Part shown: piece after piece, positions 6,726 to 14,951 of the stretch
How positions within the stretch are numbered: the first letter of the stretch is position 1
Layout: the number at the start of each line of letters is the position of its first letter
Program-made: the position numbers and the translations under genes
Assembly (NCBI GenBank): GCA_024689285.1
Contig: JAILDR010000213.1
Coordinates: forward strand, 1-22,342
Reading direction: 5' to 3'
Source of the DNA: Bacteroidales bacterium
Lineage (GTDB): Bacteria > Bacteroidota > Bacteroidia > Bacteroidales > F082
DNA: 22,342 bases
The notes under the pieces: model-generated
Told to the model about the DNA's origin: nothing
The model's input: the letters and a program-made list of their open reading frames with translations, nothing else
Database searches by the model: none

Positions 6726-7562
6726 ATGAAGAAACACAGCATCATTACCCTGGCATTGGCCATCTTGATAGCCGCCCCTACCCTGCTCCACGCTCAAATC
6801 ATCAAAGGCGAAGTGTATGTTGGTGCCAACGGCTGTCAGGTGGACGGCGACGAGTGTTACGGTTTCAAGAAATTTGGCGTCAACGCGGGAGCCGGTGCCT
6901 TGGTGCCGCTCACCAACTGGTTAGACATCGGACTTGAGGTGCAGTTCAGCCAAAAGGGAGCTTTCAAGCGCGACAGCATCACTTACAACAGCAGCTATCC
7001 CCACTCCTACAACCTCAAGCTCAATTATGTGGAGGTACCTCTGATGCTGTATTTTACCGACAAGAACATTATTTCGTTTGGCATAGGTGCTTCATATGGC
7101 CGGCTTGTGTATCTCAGCGAATTCGTTGACGGCCAGCCTTCCAACTACGATGGAGTGACCATTGGCACAGGCGACGGCTGTCTGAAATGGAGAGAGGACG
7201 ACGAGAATCTGCCCGACATCAGCAAGGTGAAAGACCTTGAGGAACTGGCTGAAATCGTCTATTCCGTCCCACGCTATTCCGACTCACTCATTCCCAGCGT
7301 AGTGGCCAACTCCAGCACCTACCGCGCCAACGACTTCAGCATCTGCGCCGCCTTGCGTTTCCGCATCTGGGAAGGATTGCACGCTGAAATGCGCTATCAA
7401 TACTCGTTGAAGCCCCTCCGCACAAGGCTCTTCTATTCCAACATCTCAGAAACCTTACCCAGCCAAGTGCGCCAGCAATACAACAACAGCTTCTCCGTCA
7501 AACTGGTATACATCTTCAACGAACGCCGCAGCAAGGCCAACCTTGAGGCGACGAAAAAATAA
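6726..7562 (+). CDS. Outer-membrane beta-barrel protein (porin/PorT-like family)
   Basis: Start at 6726 gives a textbook signal peptide (MKKHSIITLALAILIAAPTLLHA, cleavage about 23/24) on a 278-residue protein. The mature part alternates short strands typical of an eight-stranded barrel: FGVNAGAGALVPL, LDIGLEVQFSQKG, NYVEVPLMLYF, IISFGIGASYGRLV, FSICAALRFRIWEGLHAEMRYQYSL and FSVKLVYIF. The phrase NYVEVPLML is characteristic of Bacteroidota outer-membrane beta-barrel domains. A long acidic insert (about residues 140-190) is probably an extracellular loop. The frame extends 17 codons upstream, but that segment would bury the signal peptide. It lies 30 bases before the flippase gene, so it may be cotranscribed with the polysaccharide genes. 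Confidence 0.82.
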   Translation: MKKHSIITLALAILIAAPTLLHAQIIKGEVYVGANGCQVDGDECYGFKKFGVNAGAGALVPLTNWLDIGLEVQFSQKGAFKRDSITYNSSYPHSYNLKLNYVEVPLMLYFTDKNIISFGIGASYGRLVYLSEFVDGQPSNYDGVTIGTGDGCLKWREDDENLPDISKVKDLEELAEIVYSVPRYSDSLIPSVVANSSTYRANDFSICAALRFRIWEGLHAEMRYQYSLKPLRTRLFYSNISETLPSQVRQQYNNSFSVKLVYIFNERRSKANLEATKK

Positions 7563-7592
7563 GTCAGCACACTGAACCGATAGCCCGTCTCC

Positions 7593-9083
7593 ATGCAGAA
7601 TCGCTTCATTAAGAATATCATCTTTCTGCTGTTTCTGAACCTTTTGGTGAAGCCATTCTGGATATTAGGCATCGACCGCGAGGTGCAAAACCTGCTGGGC
7701 GACGCTTCCTACGGCACCTACCAGGCCTTGTTCAACTTCTCCTACCTCTTTTATATACTGCTCGACCTCGGCATCACCAACTTCAACAGCCGCAACATCG
7801 CGCAGGATCCCCAAATGCTCTCGAAGCATTTCGGTGGCCTCACCCAAATCAAGCTGCTCTTAGGTTTGCTCTATGCCGTTGTCATTTTCATCGTCGGTTA
7901 TTTCTGCGGTTACTGCGAAGGATTGAAATTCAAATTGTTGTGTTGGTGCGGACTGAACCAGATTTTGCTTTCCTTTATCTTATATCTCCGTTCCAACATC
8001 CAAGGATTGCTGCTCTTCAAGCAAGACAGCCTCCTTTCCGTCTTCGACCGCGTTTTGGCTATCGTCATCATGTGTCTCGTGCTTTGGAGCGGTTGGTTCC
8101 CGAAAGAGAAGTTCAACATCATCTGGTTCTTGCAGGCCCAAACGTTGGCCTATATCTGCACCCTCGTCTTAGCCCTCGTCATCGTCCTGAAACACGTAGA
8201 AAGACTCAACTTCAGCATCAATTTCCAGTTTTTCAAGGAAATTCTGCGGCAAAGCCTGCCCTTCGCTTTACTCGTCCTGTTGATGAGCGTATACAGCCGT
8301 ATTGAGCCCGTTCTGCTTGAGCGTCTTTTGGACGACAACGGCGTACAAGCGGGTATCTACAGCCGCGCCTACCGCCTCTTCGATGCAGGCAACAACATTT
8401 CCAACCTCTTTGCCATCATGCTGTTACCCATGTTTGCCTCCACGCTGAAAGACAAAGGCGACCTGACGGGATTGGTCAAGACCTCTTTCAATGTCATCGT
8501 GGCTATGGCGGGCATCGTCCTCGTGATGTGCGCTGTCTACAACCATGAAATCATGCAGATGATGTATCATCCTGAAGACGGTGAAACCGAAGCCGCCTAC
8601 TTCATGCGCATCGGGCAATACGCCAACGTGTTTCCCATTCTGATGGGCAGCTTCTTCTGTCTTTCTACGACCTACGTCTTTGGAACCTTACTCACCGCCA
8701 ATGGCAGCCTGAAACAGCTCAACCTCGTGGCCGCCTCAGGAGTGGTCATCAACATCCTTTTGAACCTCATCGTCATTCCCCGCTTTCAATCGGTGGGAGC
8801 CGCCTGCACCAGCCTTCTCGTGCAAGCCACAACAGCCTTCCTACAATACCTTATCGCCAAGCGTATCCTTAAATTCCATCTCGACCTACGCTATTGGCTC
8901 CACATGGTGCTTTTCTTCATCAGCATCATCGCTGCCACCATGCTGGTCAAACAGATGAACATCAACTGGTTGATTGGATTCCTCATCGCCTTCATCATCA
9001 ACTGCGGAGCCATTTTCCTCACCCGGCTGCTCCGCCTCAAAGAGATTGCCGCTTTGGTATTGCCCAAAGGAAAAAACGCCTAA
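7593..9083 (+). CDS. Oligosaccharide flippase, Wzx-like (MOP superfamily)
   Basis: The 496-residue integral membrane protein has about 12-14 predicted hydrophobic helices over its whole length. It begins FIKNIIFLLFLNLLVKPFWIL and contains the N-terminal polysaccharide-biosynthesis pattern (GDASYGTYQALFNFSYLF, ITNFNSRNIAQ). A second half is marked by RIEPVLLERLLDDNGVQAGIYS and a C-terminal VVINILLNLIVIPRFQSVGAA. This is the arrangement of Wzx-type flippases, which move lipid-linked repeat units from the inner to the outer leaflet of the cytoplasmic membrane. The next genes encode chain-length and polymerase functions, as expected for a Wzx/Wzy pathway. A lipid II or teichoic-type flippase role is less likely. 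Specificity cannot be told. Confidence 0.88.
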   Translation: MQNRFIKNIIFLLFLNLLVKPFWILGIDREVQNLLGDASYGTYQALFNFSYLFYILLDLGITNFNSRNIAQDPQMLSKHFGGLTQIKLLLGLLYAVVIFIVGYFCGYCEGLKFKLLCWCGLNQILLSFILYLRSNIQGLLLFKQDSLLSVFDRVLAIVIMCLVLWSGWFPKEKFNIIWFLQAQTLAYICTLVLALVIVLKHVERLNFSINFQFFKEILRQSLPFALLVLLMSVYSRIEPVLLERLLDDNGVQAGIYSRAYRLFDAGNNISNLFAIMLLPMFASTLKDKGDLTGLVKTSFNVIVAMAGIVLVMCAVYNHEIMQMMYHPEDGETEAAYFMRIGQYANVFPILMGSFFCLSTTYVFGTLLTANGSLKQLNLVAASGVVINILLNLIVIPRFQSVGAACTSLLVQATTAFLQYLIAKRILKFHLDLRYWLHMVLFFISIIAATMLVKQMNINWLIGFLIAFIINCGAIFLTRLLRLKEIAALVLPKGKNA

Positions 9084-9097
9084 TTGCAGATTTTTGA

Positions 9098-9127
9098 TTG
9101 CCGTTTCAATGAAAATCCCTACCTTTG
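9098..9127 (+). promoter_or_regulatory. Promoter for the wzz-wzz-wzy cluster
   Basis: TTG (9098-9100), 19-base spacer, TACCTTTG (9120-9127), 21 bases before the ATG at 9149. An upstream in-frame ATG at 9125 lies inside the -7 box and is therefore unlikely to be the start of the first chain-length gene. Confidence 0.6.
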
Positions 9128-9148
9128 ACAACTCATTTCACACCCAAT

Positions 9149-10234
9149 ATGGACGAGAAACAATGTAACTATTATAATTCCAAGTACTTGTGCAAGCTCT
9201 TGGTAGAATATAGGAAACCTTTCCTCATTATTTTGGCGGCGGCGGCTTTGTGTGCCATCTTGTTCAGTTCACCTTATTTCATCACACCGCTCTACAAGTC
9301 GACAACGGTGGTCTACCCCACATCAAGCAACTCCATTTCCAAAGTACTCATCAGCACCACCTACCAGTCGGAAAAAGACATTATGAACTTTGGCGAGGAC
9401 GAGCAGACCGAGCAGATGCTGCAAGTGATGAACTCCAATCGCGTGCGCGACAAAGTCATCAGCCGATTCAACCTCATGGAGCATTACAACATCAAACCCG
9501 ATGGAAAGTATCCTTACACCAAACTCAACAAGCTCTATGACAGCCGTATCAAGTTCCGCCGCACAGAATACAACGCCGTAAAAATCACCGTTTTGGATTC
9601 CGACCCGGAGATTTCGGCACGTATCGCCAACGAAATTGCGGAGATTTTCGACAGCACCATGAACGAGATGCAGAAAGAAGTGGCCATCGAAGCCTATCGC
9701 ATCGTCGAGCAGGAATACAACGCCCTTTGTGCCGAAATGAAACAGTTAGAAGACTCGCTCTACGCCTTGCGCAAACTCGGTGTTTTCGACTATGAGTCAC
9801 AAGTGGAAATGCTCAGCCGCCAAATGGCAGTAGAATTGGGAAAAGGCAACACACAGGGTATCAAGAATATACAAGAACAACTTGACGTGTTGGCTGAATA
9901 TGGCGGCGCTTCCTATGCCATCAACGAGCGTTTAGACAACGACCGTCTGCAACTCTCGTTGGTGAAATCGAAATACGAAGAAGCCAAGGTCGATGCCACC
10001 GAGTTCATCCCGCACAAGTTTGTGGTGACCTCAGCCTTCAAAGCCGAGCGCAAGAGCTATCCGGTACGCTGGATCATCGTGCTTGTCACCATGATAAGCA
10101 CCTTCCTGTTGCTCATCTTCTGTGTCGTCATCTACGACCGCTCGCGTGGCTTTTTTCGCTACAAGGCCGAGAAGGAAGCGGCCCGCCCGACCACAAAAGA
10201 AAAAAAGGGAACACCCGCACAATGCCCAACCTGA
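9149..10234 (+). CDS. Wzz-type polysaccharide chain-length regulator, copy 1
   Basis: The 361-residue protein has the polysaccharide co-polymerase layout: a short cytoplasmic N-terminus, TM1 (about 24-42), a conserved exit segment FITPLYKSTTVVYP, a large periplasmic region rich in helix and coiled coil (about 150-290), and TM2 following the SYPVRW motif (about 305-328). The C-terminal tail is about 30 residues, basic and proline-rich (ARPTTKEKKG). It has no Walker A motif or tyrosine cluster, so it is not fused to a Wzc-like kinase. Such proteins set the length of polymers made by Wzy. The 28-base gap to a second paralog suggests cotranscription. Confidence 0.86.
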   Translation: MDEKQCNYYNSKYLCKLLVEYRKPFLIILAAAALCAILFSSPYFITPLYKSTTVVYPTSSNSISKVLISTTYQSEKDIMNFGEDEQTEQMLQVMNSNRVRDKVISRFNLMEHYNIKPDGKYPYTKLNKLYDSRIKFRRTEYNAVKITVLDSDPEISARIANEIAEIFDSTMNEMQKEVAIEAYRIVEQEYNALCAEMKQLEDSLYALRKLGVFDYESQVEMLSRQMAVELGKGNTQGIKNIQEQLDVLAEYGGASYAINERLDNDRLQLSLVKSKYEEAKVDATEFIPHKFVVTSAFKAERKSYPVRWIIVLVTMISTFLLLIFCVVIYDRSRGFFRYKAEKEAARPTTKEKKGTPAQCPT

Positions 10235-10262
10235 CAATTCATCGAAAACAACTATCAAAACA

Positions 10263-11198
10263 ATGGATAACAATTTCAACAACCTTTCCTTAGTGCAAGT
10301 CATCCTGAAATGGAAATGGCACATCGTCATCATCACGGTGGCAGCAGCCATCTGTGGTGCCATCTTCTCCAGCTCGATGTTCATCACGCCGCTCTACAAA
10401 TCGGAGGCTGTGGCTTACCCCGCCAACATCAGCCCTTATTCCGACGAAAGCGAAACAGAGCAGATGCTGCAAATCATTAACTCACAGTCCATCGTCGACT
10501 CCATCATCGAGAAGTACGACCTCTGGACCGATTACAAAATAGACAAAAACTATAAGTACGGCAAGACTTATATGCTGAACGAGTACCACAGCAAAATCAA
10601 GATTGGCAAAACGCCATACGAAGCCGTCAGCATCACCGTGATGGACAAAGACCCCTTCGTAGCCTGCAATATCGCCAAAGACATCCTGAACTTCTACGAC
10701 AAGAAGGTGCATGAACTTCACACGCAGAAAGTGGCTGAAGTGGTGACCATGTACGACCGTCAGCTGAAGGAAAAGCAGCGCAACATCGACTCGCTGAAAA
10801 ACCGTCTCACAGAAATCAGCACCGAGTATGGCGTAACCGACTATAGCAGCCAGTCGCGTGAGGTTACCCGTGGCTACCTCGCCGGTTCAGCCAAAGCTAC
10901 CGAATTAAAGAACAACCTCGAAATCTACGGTGCCGAAGCTGTCGACCTGCGTACCAAAATCGAGGCAGAGGCCAACACTTACGTCTCAACCAAGGTTGAC
11001 TTGGAGCAAAACCTGCGCTTCTATTATTCTGACCTTACATATTCCAACATTGTCACCGAGCCTTTCCCTGCCGACAAGAAGGCCTTCCCCGTCCGTTGGG
11101 TCGTGGTGGCACTAAGCGCATTGGGAGCTTTCCTGCTCTCCATCGTCGTTGTCTTCATCATCGAGAACCGCAAACGTTTCATCGGAGAAACCAAATAA
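10263..11198 (+). CDS. Wzz-type polysaccharide chain-length regulator, copy 2
   Basis: The 311-residue paralog of the preceding protein shares TM1 with FITPLYKSEAVAYP, the segment ETEQMLQIINSQSIVDSIIEKYDLW (compare QTEQMLQVMNSNRVRDKVI in copy 1) and the FPVRW motif before TM2 (about 280-302). It is about 50 residues shorter, mostly from a smaller segment after TM1 and a short tail ending ENRKRFIGETK. The middle (about 145-260) is likely coiled coil. The ATG at 10263 is favoured over upstream in-frame codons, which overlap copy 1 and read as basic low-complexity sequence. It may form a hetero-oligomer with copy 1. It ends 3 bases before the polymerase start. Confidence 0.86.
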   Translation: MDNNFNNLSLVQVILKWKWHIVIITVAAAICGAIFSSSMFITPLYKSEAVAYPANISPYSDESETEQMLQIINSQSIVDSIIEKYDLWTDYKIDKNYKYGKTYMLNEYHSKIKIGKTPYEAVSITVMDKDPFVACNIAKDILNFYDKKVHELHTQKVAEVVTMYDRQLKEKQRNIDSLKNRLTEISTEYGVTDYSSQSREVTRGYLAGSAKATELKNNLEIYGAEAVDLRTKIEAEANTYVSTKVDLEQNLRFYYSDLTYSNIVTEPFPADKKAFPVRWVVVALSALGAFLLSIVVVFIIENRKRFIGETK

Positions 11199-11201
11199 GC
11201 T

Positions 11202-12632
11202 GTGGAAAAAAAAGCAAATATAGGCTGGCTCTACGTCATTGCGGCAATTTTCATTGCCATTGGCATGTTCTTCGTCGTAAAGAAGAACACCTACCTGTTT
11301 TTCGCTTTGCCAGTAGTGCTGGGCGTGTTGCTCCTCTACATCTTTTCGTTAGACAAAGTATTGCTGCTCACGGCTTTCTGTGTGCCTTTATCAGTCAATC
11401 TGAAAGCCCTCGATGCGGGTCTGGCCATATCGTTGCCTGCCGAGCCGTTGCTGATGGGCATCTTGCTGCTGTTCATCGCCAAAATGCTCTATGACGGCCA
11501 ATATGACAAGCGCATTTCAAGTCACCCCATCGCCATCGTCATCTATTGCATGTTTGCCTGGATGGTGGTCACCACCATCACAAGTGAAATGCCTTTGGTT
11601 TCCATCAAGTTTATGCTCTCCCGACTGTGGTTTATCATCCCGGCATTCTTCCTATGCGCCATACTGTTCAAAAACCCGAAGAACATCGATTGGTTCATCT
11701 GGCTTTACATCGCCAGTCTCTGTGTCGTTTGCGTCTACACCATCATCCATCACTCGCAGTTTGGCTTCGACGGTGATTCCGCCCACTGGGTAATGACACC
11801 TTTCTATAACGACCACACAGCTTATGGTGCCGCTTTGGCCATTTACCTTATCCTCGCCCTCGCCTATGCGTTTGTCCCGGGCATTAAGATGGCACGGAAG
11901 CTGATTATTATTGGCGTTGTGGTGTTGCTCAGCGTTGCCCTCATGCTTTCCAACTGCCGTGCAGCTTGGCTCAGCATGATTGCCTCATTGGGTGTACTGG
12001 TGTGTGTGTTGCTGCATATCAAGTTCCGTTGGATTGCAGCCATCATCCTGATTCTGGTGGGGCTTTTCTTCACCTTCCAGAACCAAATCATCGACGCTAT
12101 GGAGAAGAACAATCAGGATGCTTCGGGTGACCTTGTTGAAAACATCCAGTCCATCACCAATATCTCCACCGATGCTTCCAACCTTGAACGCATCAACCGC
12201 TGGCAGTCGGCATTCCGCCTCTTCAACGAGCGACCTGTATTCGGCTGGGGTCCCGGCACCTACCAGTTTGTGTATGCACCCTATCAGATGTCGAAGGAGA
12301 AGACCATCATCAGCACCAACTCTGGCGATGGCGGCAACGCCCACTCAGAATACTTCGGTCCTTTGGCGGAGCAGGGATTGGTGGGGTCGCTCATTATGGT
12401 GGTATTGGTCGCCGTTACGGTGACGTGCGGCCTCAAGACCTACGCACGCTGCAAGGACAAAAAGCCCAAGGTCTTGGTTTTAGGTGCCACCCTCGCCTTT
12501 TTCGGCTATTTCATCCACGGTTTCCTCAACAATTTCCTCGACACCGACAAACTGGCCGTCCCCGTATGGAGCCTCGCCGCTTTGATTGCCGCCATCGACA
12601 TCTATTACGCTGACGGGAAAGAGTCAGCATAA
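11202..12632 (+). CDS. O-antigen polymerase/ligase family membrane protein (Wzy/WaaL-like)
   Basis: The 476-residue protein has about 11-12 hydrophobic helices and one large periplasmic loop (about 295-392). The loop has the family signature: RINRWQSAFRLFNERPVFGWGPGTYQF (330-356), then GNAHSEYFGPLAEQGLVG (378-395), where H381 sits at the position of the conserved His of WaaL ligases. NCRAAWLSMIASLG (251-264) is the preceding conserved helix. Polymerases join repeat units and ligases attach chains to an acceptor; sequence alone cannot separate these, but the Wzx-Wzz-Wzz context favours Wzy. The start is a GTG at 11202, 3 bases after the preceding stop, so translation is probably coupled. Confidence 0.86.
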   Translation: MEKKANIGWLYVIAAIFIAIGMFFVVKKNTYLFFALPVVLGVLLLYIFSLDKVLLLTAFCVPLSVNLKALDAGLAISLPAEPLLMGILLLFIAKMLYDGQYDKRISSHPIAIVIYCMFAWMVVTTITSEMPLVSIKFMLSRLWFIIPAFFLCAILFKNPKNIDWFIWLYIASLCVVCVYTIIHHSQFGFDGDSAHWVMTPFYNDHTAYGAALAIYLILALAYAFVPGIKMARKLIIIGVVVLLSVALMLSNCRAAWLSMIASLGVLVCVLLHIKFRWIAAIILILVGLFFTFQNQIIDAMEKNNQDASGDLVENIQSITNISTDASNLERINRWQSAFRLFNERPVFGWGPGTYQFVYAPYQMSKEKTIISTNSGDGGNAHSEYFGPLAEQGLVGSLIMVVLVAVTVTCGLKTYARCKDKKPKVLVLGATLAFFGYFIHGFLNNFLDTDKLAVPVWSLAALIAAIDIYYADGKESA

Positions 12633-12633
12633 T

Positions 12634-12648
12634 CAACAGAAACTGTTG
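12634..12648. terminator. Small palindrome between convergent genes, possible weak terminator
   Basis: CAACAG-AAA-CTGTTG is a perfect 6-bp stem with a 3-base loop filling most of the 19-base gap between the converging polymerase and ABC-F genes. There is no long T-run on either strand, so its termination strength is doubtful. Confidence 0.4.
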
Positions 12649-12651
12649 TAA

Positions 12652-14412
12652 TTATCCCCCGATTTCATCCAACTCCAGCCAGCGCAACTCCTTTTCATCA
12701 AGCAGATCCTTAATCTCCTGCAAACGGTTGCCCATTTGTTGCAGTCTCTGATAGTCGGTCTCATTGCTCAAGGCTTCCGTCAAGTTTTGTTTTTCAGCTT
12801 CAAGCTCAGCCATCTCGTTAGCCAATGACTCGTATTCGCGCTGTTCCTTGAAAGAGCGTTTCACCTTCTCACGCTGTTTGGCTGGTTTCGTTTCTTCCTT
12901 TTTCTGCAACGATTTCTCCTTGCGTTCTTCCTTCAGCTTCTCGTCGAGGTAATCCTTGTATTGGGAATAATTGCCCATGAAGCCCTTTACATTTCCATCA
13001 CCTTGAAAAACAAAGAGTTGGTCAACAACTTCATCCATAAAGAAACGGTCGTGTGAGACCACCAACAGGCAACCTTTATAACCTCTCAGGAAGTCCTCAA
13101 GTTTCTGCAACGTCAACAAATCCAAGTCGTTGGTGGGCTCGTCAAGAATGAGGAAGTTGGGGTTCTGCACCAAGATGGTCAGGAGATAGAGCCTGCGTTT
13201 CTCACCACCACTCAGCAGCGCGACAGGCTGCCGGTGCATTTTGTAGGGAAACATGAAATGAGCCAATAGTTGGTCGGCTGTATAGACTTTATCCTTGCCA
13301 TAGTTGATAACCTCAGCCACATCGCGCACAGTACTCAACACGGTCTTACTTTCATCAAACTTTATACCTTCCTGACGATAATAGCCGTATGTCACGGTCT
13401 CGCCCGTCTTAACGCGGCCTCTGTCAGGCAAAACGCTGCCCGTTATCAGATTCAGGAAGGTAGACTTCCCCACTCCATTTTTTCCAATCAGACCGATGCG
13501 CTCGCCACGCTTAAAAACATAGTCGAAATCTTTCAATACGGCAAGTTCGCCGTATGATTTCGACACATTACTCATTTCCAGTATCTTTCCCCCCAGCCGC
13601 TGCATCTGCAAACCAAACTCAAGGCGTTCGTCCTGTTCCTGGTATCTCGACCTTTCCTTCAAGTCATAAAAAGCGTCAATGCGGCTCTTCGACTTGCCTG
13701 TGCGGGCCTGCGGTGTACTCCGCATCCATTCCAGTTCGTGCTTCAGCAGCTGGCTATTACGTTCAGCCGTAGCCCGTTTCACCTCTTCACGCTCACGGCT
13801 CTTTTGCACATAATAGTCGAAATTGCCGTTATGGGTATACATCACGCCTTGGTAAAGCTCAAAAATCTTATTGCACACACGGTCAAGAAAATAGCGGTCG
13901 TGGGTGACCATCAGCAGCGTCATGCTTGACAGCGTCAGAAACTTTTCCAACCACTCCACCATCTCCACATCGAGGTGGTTGGTAGGCTCGTCAAGAATAA
14001 GGAAATCAGGCTCATGAAGCAACACCAAAGCCAAAGCGAGGCGTTTCACTTGTCCGCCCGAGAGCTCGTCAACATTCTGTTCCATGTTGTTCAAGGCAAA
14101 GCGGGTCAGATACTGCCTTGCTTTCAGCTGCTGCTCATCATTCAAGTCAGCAATCAAATCCGAAATCCGCGTTCCCGATGGATAAACGGGCAGCTGTTCC
14201 AGATAGCCCACTTTGATGTCATTGGCAAAGGTGATCGTTCCGGAGTCAGGCGATTCCTTCCCGACCAAAATCTTCAGCATCGTTGATTTGCCCGATCCAT
14301 TGGTGGCAATCAGAGCCGTCTTGTCGCCCTTCTCAATGCCAAAAGTAACATTGTCGAAAAGCGTCTTGATGCCGAAACTCTTTGAAATCGAATCTACTGA
14401 GACGTAATTCAT
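12652..14412 (-). CDS. ABC-F family ATPase, Uup-like
   Basis: The 586-residue soluble protein has two ABC domains and no membrane segment. Domain 1 has Walker A ATNGSGKS (36-43), LSGGQ (117-121) and LILDEPTNHLD (138-148). Domain 2 has GKNGVGKS (310-317), LSGGE (400-404) and LILDEPTNDLD (421-431). The linker (about 195-270) carries the ABC-F motif RSTPQARTGKSKSRIDAF, which in the family reaches the ribosome or its tRNA. A C-terminal charged coiled coil (about 485-582) is typical of Uup. The first residue of Walker A1 is Ala rather than Gly, which I believe is common in Bacteroidota members. Family roles include ribosome rescue, antibiotic protection and DNA transactions; Uup-like is the best guess here. 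Confidence 0.92.
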   Translation of the reverse strand: MNYVSVDSISKSFGIKTLFDNVTFGIEKGDKTALIATNGSGKSTMLKILVGKESPDSGTITFANDIKVGYLEQLPVYPSGTRISDLIADLNDEQQLKARQYLTRFALNNMEQNVDELSGGQVKRLALALVLLHEPDFLILDEPTNHLDVEMVEWLEKFLTLSSMTLLMVTHDRYFLDRVCNKIFELYQGVMYTHNGNFDYYVQKSREREEVKRATAERNSQLLKHELEWMRSTPQARTGKSKSRIDAFYDLKERSRYQEQDERLEFGLQMQRLGGKILEMSNVSKSYGELAVLKDFDYVFKRGERIGLIGKNGVGKSTFLNLITGSVLPDRGRVKTGETVTYGYYRQEGIKFDESKTVLSTVRDVAEVINYGKDKVYTADQLLAHFMFPYKMHRQPVALLSGGEKRRLYLLTILVQNPNFLILDEPTNDLDLLTLQKLEDFLRGYKGCLLVVSHDRFFMDEVVDQLFVFQGDGNVKGFMGNYSQYKDYLDEKLKEERKEKSLQKKEETKPAKQREKVKRSFKEQREYESLANEMAELEAEKQNLTEALSNETDYQRLQQMGNRLQEIKDLLDEKELRWLELDEIGG

Positions 14413-14873
14413 TTTGCAAAACGCTTGACGTATTCAATGGGGTACTGTGATTTCTCAGAAACCTGCTCCACCGTCATACCCGATTCAAACAATCTCTTGA
14501 TGACGGCATCCATCGGTTCTCCTACTTCAATGATATGGAAGTCAGGGTCATAGAAACGGACAATCCGCTGTCCCCAAGGTGCTTCCTCAACAGGATGAAC
14601 ATATTGAATCTCAGGGAACTCCTTCAGATATTCAAGAAAATCGTCAAAGTCCTCCTCTTCAAAATAAAGTTCGGCATTGTTTGACTTCGTGCAAACATCA
14701 TCTGTTTGAATCATTTCCTTCCATCTCTTCATCTCTTGCAGGGCAAAACCGCCTTCGAATTGAACGTTCGCACCAAAGTCGAAGGCCACGCGGTCTCCTA
14801 TCACCTCTTCATAGAAAGCAATCGCTTTCCCCATATCGCTAACCGCCAGCAGCGGACATTTGAATTTCAGCAT
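14409..14873 (-). CDS. VOC superfamily (glyoxalase/bleomycin-resistance fold) protein
   Basis: The 154-residue protein begins with the VOC pattern FKCPLLAVSDMGKAIAFYEEVIG and ends its core with WGQRIVRFYDPDFHIIEVGE, in which E117 is the usual metal or substrate position at the last strand. Core length is about 120. An extra C-terminal helical segment (about 121-154, VIKRLFESGMTVEQVSEKSQ and YPIEYVKRFAK) resembles a small helix-turn-helix-like add-on. The TGA stop overlaps the ATG of the ABC-F gene (ATGA, 14409-14412), so the two are translationally coupled. The substrate is unknown. One possibility, by context only, is a detoxification or resistance pair with the ABC-F ATPase. Confidence 0.85.
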   Translation of the reverse strand: MLKFKCPLLAVSDMGKAIAFYEEVIGDRVAFDFGANVQFEGGFALQEMKRWKEMIQTDDVCTKSNNAELYFEEEDFDDFLEYLKEFPEIQYVHPVEEAPWGQRIVRFYDPDFHIIEVGEPMDAVIKRLFESGMTVEQVSEKSQYPIEYVKRFAK

Positions 14874-14893
14874 AGTCGTAAATTTTGATACTG

Positions 14894-14901
14894 CAAAAAT
14901 A
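14894..14901 (-). promoter_or_regulatory. -7 box of the VOC/ABC-F operon, overlapping a terminator T-run
   Basis: On the - strand TATTTTTG fits TAnnTTTG, 20 bases before the ATG at 14873. It directly continues the T-run of the terminator at 14907-14934. A TTG at 14918-14920 is only 16 bases upstream, so the -33 part is poor. Confidence 0.5.
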
Positions 14902-14934
14902 AAAAAAAGCCTCGCATCAATAGATACGAGGCTT
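14900..14934 (-). terminator. Intrinsic terminator of the aldose epimerase gene
   Basis: On the - strand the stem AAGCCTCG...CGAGGCTT (14927-14934 with 14907-14914, 8 bp, 12-base loop) is followed by a run of T interrupted by one A. It begins 17 bases past the epimerase stop codon. Confidence 0.88.
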
Positions 14935-14951
14935 CATCTTTTTCTGTAAAA

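Noticed and set aside
9125..9148. Upstream ATG adding eight residues to the first Wzz-like protein
   Set aside because: It lies inside the TACCTTTG box, so it would probably not be on the mRNA; the ATG at 9149 gives a normal N-terminus.
14284..14307. Altered Walker A (ATNGSGKS) in the first ABC domain of the ABC-F protein, as a possible dead site
   Set aside because: The catalytic Lys and Ser are present, and Ala at the first position is, as far as I know, seen in other Bacteroidota members of the family.
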